A stretch of DNA of 64,000 nt from Tipula vernalis (taxonomy: Eukaryota > Arthropoda > Insecta > Diptera > Tipulidae). The position numbers and the translations under genes were made by a program. Shown piece after piece: positions 32,820 to 43,960 of the stretch (positions are counted from its first letter, which is position 1; each line of letters begins with the position of its first letter). The stretch is from assembly GCA_958295665.1 (NCBI GenBank), contig OY282558.1:133724701-133788700 (forward strand), given 5' to 3'. Below the pieces are notes generated by a model that was not told the DNA's origin, made no database searches, and saw only the letters and a list, made by a program, of their open reading frames with translations.

Positions 32820-33840
32820 AAGAAAGTGAAAACTAATTAAAATCAAAACTCCTAAATATCAAAAAATTAAAATTTTAAAAATATTAAAGTTTAGAAAAGA
32901 GAATTTGAAAAGTTTAAAGGTTTAAACGTTTTAATGTTAAAAAGATTAAATGTTAAAAAGTTCAGAAGTTCAAAGTTGATTAAAAGTTTAATAGTTTCCC
33001 AGGGTAAAAGATCGAAGTTAAGAACTTTAAAGTTACAAAACTTCTTAAAAACTCAAAAAATTTGCAAGTTTATAAATTCGCAATTTAAAATATTCCAAAG
33101 TTCAGACTTTAAAAGTTCAAAAGTGTAAAATATACAAAAACAAAATTTTGAAATGTGAAAGTTTAAAAAATTAAAGTTTAAACGTTTAACAAAATGCTAA
33201 TATGTTAAGAAGTGCCAAAGTTTAACAGTTAAGAGCTTGCTCGATAAAAACATCAAAAAGTCAGAACTTTTAAAAATAAATTTTAAAAGCTTTATAGTTC
33301 TAAAATTTAACATTTTCAAAGTTTTATAGTTTAAAAGTTAAAAAGTTTACAATTTCAAAAGTGGAAAATTTTCCAAAGTTTAACAATTTTTCGTTTAAAA
33401 TTTAAAAGGTAACTATAAAAGTATAAAAACTTGTTAGTTTTAGAAACGTAAAATTTAAGAGTTAAAGTTCAGACGTTTAAATTTTTTTTAAGATTTTTAA
33501 AGCTTAAACCAAAAAAAATAAAAACTATTCAATTTCATGTATTTAAAGTTTAAATGTTTTAAAGCCAAAAGCAATATACATCAATAAAATAAAAATTTGC
33601 AAAGTTTAACGATTTAAAGGTTTAATAGTTTAGGAGTTTAAAAGTTTAGACGTTTAAAAGTTCAAATGATATAAATTTAAAAGTTCCAGGTCAATAACTT
33701 TTTAAAGTTCTAATTGTACACGTTTAAAAACTATTAAATGTAAACGTTTATGAAAAGTTTTAAAGTTTAAATGTTCAAAGTCTAAAAATCAAGTGTTTAA
33801 AAGTTTATATCTAAAATTTACGGGATTCTAAAAGTCTTGA
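32820..33840. repeat. Second diverged island of TTTAAAAG-type repeat
   Basis: AAAGTTTAAAAG-like words at irregular spacing, like those at 26,641-28,205. The island lies on the far side of the foldback-like element and SINE, as if these had landed inside one continuous decayed array. Confidence 0.7.
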
Positions 33841-34520
33841 AGTAAGTGGTTTGCGATAACTATTGCTTTATGGAAAACGCAGTTTTATTTTTACAAAGTA
33901 AATTATGTTCAGTTTTCCTTAAAAGGGCCTGAATAATTAAATCAACATTTTCATAGTTGTAACATTTCATCCTAATTTACTTTTTCTGCGAGCTATCGAA
34001 ATAGAATGAAATATTGTTGTAAAATAGCTTTGAGACAAAATAATTATGTCAGCAAATAGATCGGTCGCCAATATAAACAATAAATGATAAATCGACTAAC
34101 AATTGTGTAAACATCAAAATACCACTTTATCATGTACCAAAAATCAGTTATAAAACAACAAAACCACAAAAAATCCAAAAGCATTGTAAAAAAAAATTCG
34201 ACGATTAGCAAAAATGTTCGTGTAATTTTTGAAACCAACCAACAACAAAAAAACATTCTATCCTAATCCGGTTATAAATCAAATCACGTGACATTAACTG
34301 TATAACCACATACACGTACACACATATATACATCCATATACATAACATACACACACACAAGCGACAAACGATAATAAAAAAAACATTGAGAAAATTATAT
34401 GTGCGGATGATGGAAAATTGCATGGTATCAATAATTTTCATTTTTTGATTAACTCAACAGCGTGTGTACCCCTTTTTGGAAAAATCCGTTATTACTGCAT
34501 ACTTTTCCATTCTGGAAGTG
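33841..34520. other. Stretch without a gene, with a CA/TA microsatellite
   Basis: AT-rich. A short alternating purine-pyrimidine tract (ACACACATATATACATCC..., about 34,310-34,365) is the only clear feature. Confidence 0.45.
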
Positions 34521-34528
34521 AGCAACAT

Positions 34529-34708
34529 AATGCGCATGACTACTAGACATTTAATTCTCCTTGTGATATATCTAGGATGGTTAGCATCAAAACAAAAATG
34601 TCGGTATGAAAAAGCTCCAAAGAGGAAAATAACAATCATAATAAAGATAAAAATTAAATTCATGAAGAGAAAAATAAAAAAAATAAAAACAATTGAGAAG
34701 AAAAGCTA
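34529..34708 (+). CDS. Candidate first coding exon with a signal peptide
   Basis: From the first ATG the frame begins MRMTTRHLILLVIYLGWLAS, a basic start followed by a hydrophobic run as in a secretory signal, then KQKC. GTATGA right after the codon start for Arg (about 34,602) is an acceptable splice donor; beyond it the frame becomes a lysine- and isoleucine-rich tail typical of AT-rich non-coding DNA. It could be the 5' coding exon of a gene whose other exons lie outside the window, or chance. No homology was recognised. Confidence 0.2.
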
Positions 34709-37700
34709 AAAGGAAAAGTTGAAAATGATAAAAATGTTCTTTTCTACAATATACATACGTATATATATGTGTGTGTAAATTTTTTCGGTGTATGCTTTTT
34801 CGAATTTATTCTTTTTTGTTGTTGCTGGTGTTGGAGTTTTGCAGAAGAAAATAAAAAAATAAAAAAAACAGGACTTTGTATTCTGCATGATTTTCATTTA
34901 GTTTGCTCTCAACGGTGACTGTAAAAAGTTCGTCGGTGAAATACGGTATACAACGTTTTATGATCCTAAATAAAGATAAAAATTTATCTGGAATTAAAAT
35001 TTTGGGATTTTTAAAGTGCGAAGAATTTTTTTTTTTTTTTTTAATCGTCCGCAATTTGTGAGAGCTTTTAAATTTCGTGGAAATAAATTTTATTAGTTTG
35101 TGTATTATACGTTTTATAAAGTGAACCGCAATTCTTGGATAAATAATTAAATTTTTTTTTGTGCTGTCTAAAGTTTGAGATGTGAAATTAAATCACTTTA
35201 CTAATTGATGTACGGAAGATAAAAGTGTTGAAAATAAAAAAAAATAAATAAAAAAAATTGTGCCAAAGTGGTTGGCACGAACATAAAGCAGTAGCAGAAA
35301 ACAAAATAAATTTGTTGTTGTTGTTGTGTTTGTGTGTGCCGGGATAAGTTTGACTCATAACTGTTTCCGGTCAATGTGTGAAAATATTTAGGTTTGTGTG
35401 TTGTGATTTTTTATTGTTTTGATACTTTTTGGAATGTATAAAGTGAATAGAGAATACAGATCTCCGTAATTCACATACAGTAGAGTTAATATTACATTTT
35501 ATGACGTCATATACTTTATAAGTTTCATTCTTTTATGGTGCTATATTACAAATTTTTCATCCTGGGAATACAAATTCGTAGAAATATCCTTTTCTGTTTT
35601 ATTTATTCGAATGTGACGAGGAAAGTAAAGTCAATGTTTTTGGTATTTAACTTGGTTCTGACAAAAAAAAAAGACATTTGAGTTGCTCTTCTGTGAATTT
35701 AAAAATTGATTTTTGGGTATACGAGACAAACTCATATGTTTGCTGGATGTAGATTTTGTATACTACGGTTTAAAAAAAAAGATTTGTGATAAATTATTGA
35801 TGCTGAGTTGATTTATCAACAGGTTGACGTTGAAAAATATAGGTCACACTATAATATTAAGTGAAGGCATCTTGATCATTGATTGTACTAAATCTTAAAT
35901 TTGTGAGAAAAGCTTAGTTATAAAAGTTGTTATGTTTTGGTCGTCCTAACTTGAGTCGTATACTTGCTTTAAAAAACATTTGACGAGAACTGTATTAAAA
36001 CTGAAAGCTCCATTTTTCCACAGTTTTCTACTTATGAAACCTTTAATTGCTTAGTACAAATTTTGTGTCAGAAATGTTAAGATTTTAACTCACAAACAAT
36101 AGTTTAGATTAAAATGGAAACAAACTTGATTCACTTAGCATCACTTTTGTGACAAAAATAAAAAATTCTGGATTATTTTAAATGAAAACTTTTATAATTT
36201 TATTCATTTTATTAAACTTGGTGGTTTAGCACCTGGTTTAGTTCTATTTATTTAAAGAGCTTTCAAATTTAAAAAAGGTCTCGAATGCCTTTAAAAAAAT
36301 GTGTGAATCAGTCAAAAAGTTCATATCAGGCAAACTTTTCGTTCTAGTAATTCTAATGGTTTTATTACGAATTAAATAAGCTGAGCTTTTATACAATAAT
36401 TTTTGGATAACCAAAACTTAAAGCTCACACGAGCTTTTTATACTCAACTTTCTAGACTTAATCTATATAAAACTGAGTGTGGTGCGTAAATAGAACAATT
36501 AATAATATTAATATTTTTAAGCTTTACTTTTTTTAAATCCTATTTCATCATAAACCCCAAAACTTTACTGCGATTTTATGGCTTTGAAAGTATTCTAATT
36601 TTTCTGAAACATAAATATTTGAAAACTATACACTTAAAAATTTTATTAGTAGCATCAAGTTATTTTAGTTATGCACTTTTTTATAAGCTCTTTGAAACAA
36701 AATATGCAATAGTGCGAAATAGAAGCTTGTAATAATTTTACGCGGTTTTGCGGTGTAAAATAATGGCTTAGTTTAAAGCTTTTCTTTGGTCAACCGAAAG
36801 TGTTGTAAGGCTAATAAGTATAATATTTCACAAAAGCTCTCTGATTATATTTTTTTAATAATGATAAAAAAATTGACTATCCTTTACCGCTTAGTGATGT
36901 ATCAAAACAACGGGCAAACTTTATTATAATCCAAACGTTTCGCAAACCTTCGATTGTTTTAAAGCTCAAACCTAATGGCAGTATTTTAGAGAGCTTTCTT
37001 GGTTGGTTTAGACTAGGATGTCTGTCTTTTTGAATACAATGTTTGAAAAAACATAAACCCTCTCAAATAAGTCTAGCTTGGTGTAGTATCTTCGGTAAGT
37101 TTTATTTGAGCTTTCCATAATATGAAAAGTGAGTATAAAATAAAAAAAACATTTTCAAGATCTTTTTCTGTAATGTTTTAATGCATTATTATCCGCATCG
37201 TTTAAATCAAATTAAATTCCAATTAAATATAAACCGACCTACATTTACAATCAGCATTCACAATTATTGATTTATCCGAATCACAAACAAACAAATTATT
37301 TTATTATCCCAACCGGATATGAATTACTTATACTCTTGTGAGACAGAATTCCAATGTAACTAACATACCTTTCTAGGATTGACAAAACAAAAAAAAACGA
37401 AAATATTTTTTTCTACCTGATAACATCGAAATTTTGTGGGAGGAATAAATTTTGTAATCTACATATTAGACTGTTTTCCAACGAAAATAAGATTGTGCAG
37501 ATAAAACAACAGAATGAGACGTTACCGAGACCTTAAATCTTACAAAAAAAATTAATTTCCCCAATTTCATTTTTAAACACATAATTTTTAATAAAAAGCT
37601 AACGAACATTTGTATTCCTTCTTTCTCGTTACAGAGTGTGAAAAATAAATGAATTACTGGGATTCCTTATGGCGTGAGGAGTGAATGAGGAAAATACAAG

Positions 37701-38940
37701 AAGTAGCAAAAAACAAAAAAAAAAAAAAAAATTTTAGTCAAAAGAAGAACATTCACTAAAGAATAATTTCTAAGAAATTCTTTTTAAGATTAGTGTTTGT
37801 GAGAGTGTGTGTGTCTGTTTTTTTTTTGTGTAAATTTAATTAAAGTTTTTTAAATTTGAAAATAAAATAAAACAAAACAGTAAAAAAAAAAAAAAAAAAA
37901 AAAATGTGAAGTGTTTAAACTACAGTGTGTGTTTCGTGTTCCCTTTGATAAGAAAGCACAACTTCTATGTTGTGTAAGTTTGTTTAAAGATAAATAGAAA
38001 AAAAAAGTTGTGTTTGGTGATAAAATTACAAAAAAATAAAAAGTGTTAAATAATAATTTATTTAAAGTGATAGCGTTTTTTATTTATTTACAGAGCTTTT
38101 ATTTTGTTTTGAGTGAATTAAGAAATTAAATTTTTAAAGTAAATATTTTGTGTTAAATTAGTGAATTGTGATTTGTGTATGTGTTAATTAAATTTTAATA
38201 TATTTGTTTGGTGAATATATATTGTACTGTTTGGATGAATTTCTCGTCGCATCAAATTTCATTGTACATGAGAGGTGGGTGGAATTTTATATTTTATTTT
38301 ATTTGGTATCATCTTGTATATAATTTACCGATGTTGAATACAAATTTGTTTGTGAATGTCACAGGTCATGACTACATATTTTTTGGGCGTTTTTTGGAAT
38401 TGGGTGTTGAGTGGAATTTTGAATTTTTGCGTTAAGTTGAGAAATTCTTTCTCTTGCCTCTGAGTTGTTGAATATAATATCGTTTGTGCGACATTTATTC
38501 GATATTAGATAAGCACTTATTTTGACAAGCTATTAAATGAAATTGGCTTCTAAAGAAGCACAGCATTAATTTTAAAAATTTGATATTTTCCTGTTCAACA
38601 TTATAAATTAAAATTAATTTCTCTCCAAATCTCACAGAACTAAAACGTGAGCTATGAGGCTATGAAATAATTATTTGTAGTTCCCGCTTGTTAATCTAGC
38701 CAATACTGTGCTTAGGTTGTAAGGCTAAGCGTTTGCTTGATTAGCGAATTTATCTAATTAAATTACCGCTGGTGGGGTTTAATTAGACCGAGAATTAGAA
38801 ACTACACGTTTGGTGATAAAGTTTATTCTGATTTATTTTTATTAAATTCCGAGTTTAAATACATTTTTAGAAACTGCTTAATAGCGAGTTTCCATAATCT
38901 TTCTTTTTTTTTATAATGTTGAATAATTTCCAAGCCTTTT
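34709..38940. other. 4.2 kb AT-rich region without a supported gene
   Basis: Several stretches (34,880-35,470 and 37,620-38,230) have the look of fly 5' leaders: A-rich, GTG-rich, with GTTGTTGTTGTTGTG and GTGTGTGTCTG tracts. A frame with ATG at 38,234 reads MNFSSHQISLYMRG with GTGGGT following as a possible donor. None of this is enough to call a gene. Confidence 0.35.
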
Positions 38941-38959
38941 TGGAAATGAAAAACAAATA

Positions 38960-39339
38960 TTTGGGATTCAAATCACAATCCGCACAATCCGAACTTTGCA
39001 AAAAAATAGCATAACTTCAAATTCACTTTATTTTAGAATTTATTTTTATTTTTATTTTAATTTTTATTTTTATCAACACATGATTATGATGTACACAAGC
39101 CAAATCGATACTAAATCCAAATTTATCCTCATGGTAATATTTTATGTTTTCAAGCCAGTTGTATTTGTGTGATCGTAATTGCAAAAGTCACAATTGGTAT
39201 ATATGTATATTGATAACTAAGCAACTGGAAAATTTTTAGCAGTTATTACAATCACACATACAAACTGAAACTTGGATTCAATAAAAGAAATATTAATTTT
39301 ACAAAATAAAGGTAGTGTCATTTTGATGAGGTTGCAACA
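38960..39339 (-). repeat. Putative 3' LTR of Bel-Pao element 2
   Basis: Read on the minus strand, the LTR would begin TGTTGCAACCTCATC at 39,339, directly after a polypurine tract. The far end is not defined; a CA within about 400 bases is assumed. AATAAA-like words are present in the body. No second LTR copy was found in the window to prove it. Confidence 0.55.
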
Positions 39340-39340
39340 T

Positions 39341-39350
39341 TCTCCCCCCG
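39341..39350 (-). promoter_or_regulatory. Polypurine tract of Bel-Pao element 2
   Basis: CGGGGGGAGA on the minus strand, two bases before the TG that starts the putative LTR. Such tracts prime plus-strand DNA synthesis in LTR retrotransposons. It follows the last pol codons (CPLPMDDLEHHLKDKFFQRG). Confidence 0.65.
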
Positions 39351-39354
39351 TTGA

Positions 39355-40177
39355 AAGAATTTATCTTTCAAATGATGTTCTAAGTCATCCATAGGCAGAG
39401 GACATAATTTGACAATCGGGCGTTTAATTTTTGCCCTGCATGGTCCTCAAAGTGGCTACCCTTACGTATCCATCAACTCCCGAATGAATATCGATGTTGC
39501 GGCTTTAACTGCGAGACAAAAAAATACAGCGATATATGTCTTTGTAGGTCCTTTTCCTCGTATTCGGTGATGCACGTATATTGGTCCACAGTAGTCCAGT
39601 CCAGCATTATGAAATGGAGGTGCAGCCGTTATACGCTCATACGGTAGGTTACCCATTACTTGCGAGAAAATTCTCATAGACGGATTCTTGAGCATCTTAT
39701 GCAATTCTGATACACCCTTTGCGCTAGACGATTCCCATTTATTGGGCAGAATTGTTGCCGTACTGCTGCCAATAGTGCTTGAGGACCTGCGTGTAGATGA
39801 GAAAGATGGAAATGTTTAAAGATTATGACGGTAAAATGATGTATGGAAGGGAGAAGGAGAGGATGATTGCAAGAATATAACAAGGAGGCGTGATGAAGGC
39901 ATCCTCCTACTCGAATCAAGTTATTGTCATCTAGAAAGATGGAAAGTGAGTTTAGATGACAATTTTGAGTGAAAGGTTTTTTTTGTAGTAATAAAATTCT
40001 TTCTTGAGTAAATCTCGAAACCTGCATAACCGTGATTATGGCTGTCATCGCTAGCTCTTGTTCACTGGTTGTCAACGCCCCATTCCTTCTTGCCCTTCCA
40101 GGTTTAAGATTGTGGATGAACCGCATCACATAGGCCATGATATTTCGTACAGATGAGAAATTGTTCCTGTAATTCAT
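39355..40177 (-). pseudogene. Bel-Pao 2 integrase, internally deleted
   Basis: The H2C2 zinc region reads LIRVGGCLHHASLLYSCNHP, then HFTVIIFKHFHLSHLHAGPQ and NCIRCSRIR (about 39,720-39,900). The core begins MGNLPYERITAAPPFHNAGLDYCGP, where the Asp is the first catalytic residue, then IAVFFCLAVKA. It stops at 39,462 and joins directly to the terminal segment KIKRPIVKLCPLP. Two of three catalytic acids are therefore missing. Confidence 0.82.
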
Positions 40178-40318
40178 TCGTTCTATGATGTCTAAATCGT
40201 TAACTATTACGTGTGTGATCTCCTTAGCTATTCTGCATTCAGGAATGACGGCTGGCTTTGGTGGAGTAGTGTCTGTCCATGAATGCTCATCGTGAGAAAG
40301 AAACGATGGGCCGGAGAA

Positions 40319-40642
40319 CTATGATGTCCACTTGACGAGAGCTGAAGGGAGAGCTCCTCTAGAAACAATATCAGCTGCGTTCTCTAATGATGCGATGTGG
40401 TGCCAATCTTCTACGTCTGTGAGTTGTTGAACCTTTAGAACACGGTTTGAATCGAATGTGGTAAGTTTATTAGGTGGCATTCCTAACCAAGCCAAGACTA
40501 TTGTTGAGTCACTCCAATAAATTGTTTTGTCAATGTTGATCTCCAAAGTTGGAATCACTCGTTCAGCTAATTGTGCTATTAAAAGAGCAGCACATAGCTC
40601 CATCTTTAGAATTGTTAATTTTGTTCTGGATTTTGGCGCCAC
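40319..40642 (-). pseudogene. Bel-Pao 2 RNase H domain
   Basis: LTILKMELCAALLIAQLAER, then IYWSDSTIVLAWLGM, then WHHIASLENAADIVSRGA: the three acidic residues E, D, D of RNase H appear in order. It continues from the RT region with stops at about 40,650-40,730. Confidence 0.85.
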
Positions 40643-40649
40643 TCTTGAT

Positions 40650-42200
40650 TTAGAACAAAGAAGTGATGATAAACGGAACCATTCGATGCCACACTTCTTA
40701 CATAAATGGCGGCCCCATAGGCGGATTGGCTAGCATCTGCAAAGCAATGGAGTTGAACAATGGAATGTGTTTAGCTGCATCACATGACGTTTCAGTTGCA
40801 ATGTGTCTAGCAAATGTAATTCTCCTCGATATTTTTGCCATCGTGTAAAAAGCTCCTGTGGCAATGATGCATCCCAGTGTTGTTTTAAGCTCCATATCAC
40901 CTGCATGAAAAGTTTTGCTAAGGTGATAAGTGGGGCAGCCAACCCCAGAGGATCAAAAATGCGCGAGATCTCTGAGAGTACTTTACGTCGCGTTGTCTGA
41001 TGGTGATTGGTTATTTCGGGTACATTAAAGATGAAGACATCTTGAACAGGATTCCAAAACATGCCTAACGTATTTATGTAATCGCCGTCCTTCATATGCA
41101 GAAATTTCTCTTGATGCTCCTGAGGTATGTCAGTCAAAACTTCTTCGCTGTTAGAGCAGCCGTGCTTAGCAATTCGATGACTTCTGATTTGATTTGTTGA
41201 ATGTCGGCTAGAGAGTTTGCACCAGTAAGAAGATCGTCGACACACATATCGTACTTAATTACCTGAGCCACTCGCTTGTTGTTGATCTATTCGTCTTGGG
41301 CTAGCTTCTGAAGACATTTGGTTGCCAAATATGGAGCACTGGCAGTCCCATATGTATATCCGGATCGTTTCGCCATAAAATACACTGCAAGTTGGTATCA
41401 GGGGAATGTACCAAGATTTGGCGGTACATTTGCTTAATATCGGCACTCAAAACAAACTGGTGTGTGCGAAATCGCAGCAAGATGGAAAAAAGTCCTGTTG
41501 CACAACCGGTCCTACCATCAGGATGTCATTCAGTGAAACTCCGGATGATGTCTTCGCGGAGGCTTCAAAGACGACGCGGAGTTTGGTTGATGAACTGTGT
41601 TCTTTGATGACACAGTGATGTGGAAGAAAATAAGGAGTTTGTGGGATCATATCAGATGAAATAAGCTCCATATGTCCAAACTTGAGATATTCTTCCATGA
41701 ACATTGCATATTCCTGCTTCCGTTCTGGATTTTTATTTAAATTTCTTTCTATTCCATGAAACCGATGTTTTGCCATTTGTAATGACTCCCCTAACACGCA
41801 AGGATGTTCCGAAAAAGGTACGGATACTACAAATTTACCATTTTGATTTCGATAAACATGTTTCTTGAAATGTTCTTCCACCAAACTTTCTTCGACTGAC
41901 TGTTTTCTCGTTGCTTCTTTAACATCTTCAATTTGAAAGAATTTTTTGAGCTGGTGATCTAGATTGAGGTCATCAAGATCAGAAACATGATAAACCTGAT
42001 TGATAGTTGGAACCATCAATGCATTGACATCCGAATCTGAAACGGAATTTCTAACTACAATCCAGCCGAGTAGTATGTTTTGGAGCAATGGTTTGTTGTC
42101 AGCTAACGAAATTTGACCCACAGATAACAAATTTGTAATATAAACCAGCTCCAATAAGAAGGTCAATTTTTTGTGTTTTATGAAATTGCGGATCAACTAA
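40650..42200 (-). pseudogene. Bel-Pao 2 reverse transcriptase
   Basis: A long frame (42,196-41,447) carries LLQNILLGWIVVRNSVSD, IPQTPYFLPHHCVIKE, TKLRVVFEASAKTSSGVSLND and LMVGPVVQQDFF. The polymerase box at about 41,230-41,250 reads CVDDLLTG with the first residue changed from Tyr; both Asp are present. The next frame (41,245-40,730) has GMFWNPVQDVF, RKVLSEISRIFDPLGLAAPL and AKLFMQVIW, the thumb and connection region. A shift at about 41,245-41,290 separates the two. Confidence 0.88.
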
Positions 42201-42610
42201 TTTTATGTTATTAGGTATTGGCCATTGTTTGATGTTGACTGCTGAATGTGGCTGAGCATTTGTAATTTTCGGCAGCACACATGCATCAATATTGACTGAG
42301 AAGTCATTTATTCTGGATTTGATCTTGAATTGTATCTTGGATTTGGAATTCAGTGTTCTATTTCCGATTCCTCCCAATTGAGTTTGGTATTGAAAACGCT
42401 GGAATCCGAGTTGTAATGCCAAGGCCTCCTTGATCAAATTGATTTGCGAGCCACTATCCAGAAGAGCTCGACATAAAACTGCCGTGCCATTGACATCGAT
42501 TGCAGTGATTAAAGCTGTAGCCAGAAAAACATATGAATTGTCACTATTAGAAAGTGTGCTAAAAACATCGGAGTTAACGTTTTCTTGAAAGCACGAGACT
42601 GTTAATGAAT
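42099..42610 (-). pseudogene. Bel-Pao 2 protease region
   Basis: The frame from 42,437 downward has ALALQLGFQRFQY, then LGGIGNRTLNSKSKIQFKIK and VDPQFHKTQKIDLLIGAGLY. Just upstream (about 42,450-42,480) the minus strand reads RALLDSGSQINLIKE, the protease active-site region with DSGS. This is the Bel-Pao aspartic protease and its link to RT. Confidence 0.75.
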
Positions 42611-42613
42611 TGT

Positions 42614-43245
42614 TTAAGGCTGGCGATTGAGAATTTTTAAATGGAACATTAATGTGTGGAGCACTGTTTGATACTTCACTTGTTCTCGCATTCCCGTCGA
42701 ACTGGTGTAAGAGTGAATGATGTCTTTCATTGCAGTTGGGTACATTGCAGTGATATGATGACTCGCACGCAGTAGTTTGATGGGCAAGATGACAAGCAGC
42801 TCATACACAAATTTATACGTTTAACATCAAGTAGACGCTGTAGCTCTTTAATAGACAGAAATTTGTTACACCGATAAATGCGATGACCAGCCTGCGAACA
42901 AAACTCACACTGGTATCGTGGTTTAGTATTCGAGGAACTGAATGCTGCATGGATGGTTTGCCGATGAACTAAAGTAGAAGATTTAACACTAGGACCTGGT
43001 CTCAATGGTTGAATCATGCAATCGAGTGTCTCACAACGTTTGTTTAAAAACCCCATAAATTCGTCTAGTGTCTCTATTCTGTTAGAGGGAGCCTCGTCGT
43101 CCCATTTGTGTAGAGTCTCCACATCTAATTTTGATTTTATTATCTCCACTATAAGATCATCCCACTGTTTAGTCGGTCTGCCTAATGAATTTAGTGACCT
43201 TAAATTTGAATTAAATATATCGATTAACATTCTTAGCTTTGCACT
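42614..43245 (-). pseudogene. Bel-Pao 2 gag C-terminal part with zinc knuckles
   Basis: The frame 43,230-42,727 contains RSLNSLGRPTKQWDDLIVEI, KSKLDVETLHKWDDEAP and LDEFMGFLNKRCETLD (capsid/DUF1759-type region), then CEFCSQAGHRIYRC (first CCHC knuckle) and LCMSCLSS (start of the second). The N-terminal half of gag is absent; at about 43,245 the sequence becomes the envelope-like region of the next element. Confidence 0.82.
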
Positions 43246-43246
43246 A

Positions 43247-43960
43247 CTAGCTAGAATTCAGCGCGATATCTCTATTACGAAATGGTATGTCTTGGCTTGG
43301 TTTGATATTATCGACTATCTGTCTGGTTTGCTCCTGAAGTTGGTGTGGTGTTAATATGAGTGGACTAAGTTTGCCTTGGTGTACTTCCGTTATGGTATCG
43401 ATTACTGCTGATTGGAATGTGCGGAGTTTTATCATTTCCAACATTGTATGAAGAGCAATTGTTTAAGAGCTTCGAATCTTTGATTTGTTTCTTCATGGTC
43501 GTGCTTGATGATGTTCACTGTCGTTTATATTATAGATATCCGTTGCTGTAAAAGTTTCTGGTGATGTTGTTGGTTTAGATTAAGATTTGCTATGCTTTCT
43601 TTGTAGAAATTTCCGACACGTTGATCAAGTACGCCTATGGTACCAACGAAGTCAAACGGTGATCTTTTTTGACGGGCTCTTTCATTTCTTCCCAACATAT
43701 TCAGTATTTGGTTTTGCTCTTGTAAGTCGATGTAGAGGTTCCGCATTTAGGATGAAATTAATCCACAGTGTATCGTATGTGTATGTGTAGACCTGGAGTG
43801 CGTTATATTTTTGCATAATTCATTTAGCTGCCGAGTGGATTTTTCCAGATGGTTGAGCTCGGTCCAATATACTGTTAGATTGAAGTATGTTTTTAGTTTC
43901 CATTCTTCATTGTTTAAACTGCCTTGACCAATTTTGTCAAAGTAGATGCCCGGATGAGAC
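43247..43960 (-). pseudogene. Envelope-like (fusion-protein-like) remnant of Bel-Pao 3
   Basis: After the integrase C-terminus a hydrophobic run that could be a signal peptide appears (about 43,985-44,030), followed by broken frames. The frame 43,525-43,746 contains a basic RQKR site of the furin type followed by a hydrophobic-glycine stretch, and the next frame (43,247-43,444) has the coiled, polar pattern seen downstream of such sites in insect retroviral and baculovirus F-like envelope proteins. At least two stops and a truncation before any transmembrane anchor make it non-functional. Some Bel-Pao lineages are known to have captured envelope genes. Confidence 0.6.

Larger units (their letters stand above)
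39339..43245 (-). mobile_element. Bel-Pao LTR retrotransposon 2 (3' end intact, gag truncated, integrase internally deleted)
   Basis: Minus-strand element in gag-PR-RT-RH-IN order from about 43,245 to the polypurine tract at 39,350. Its gag is cut at the boundary with element 3's envelope-like region. The integrase core is deleted between RELMDT (39,462) and VRVATLRTM, a loss of most of the catalytic core and C-terminus. Components are listed separately. Confidence 0.87.

Noticed and set aside
34309..34441. Minus-strand frame with many Cys and Val residues
   Set aside because: Product of an alternating CA/TA microsatellite.
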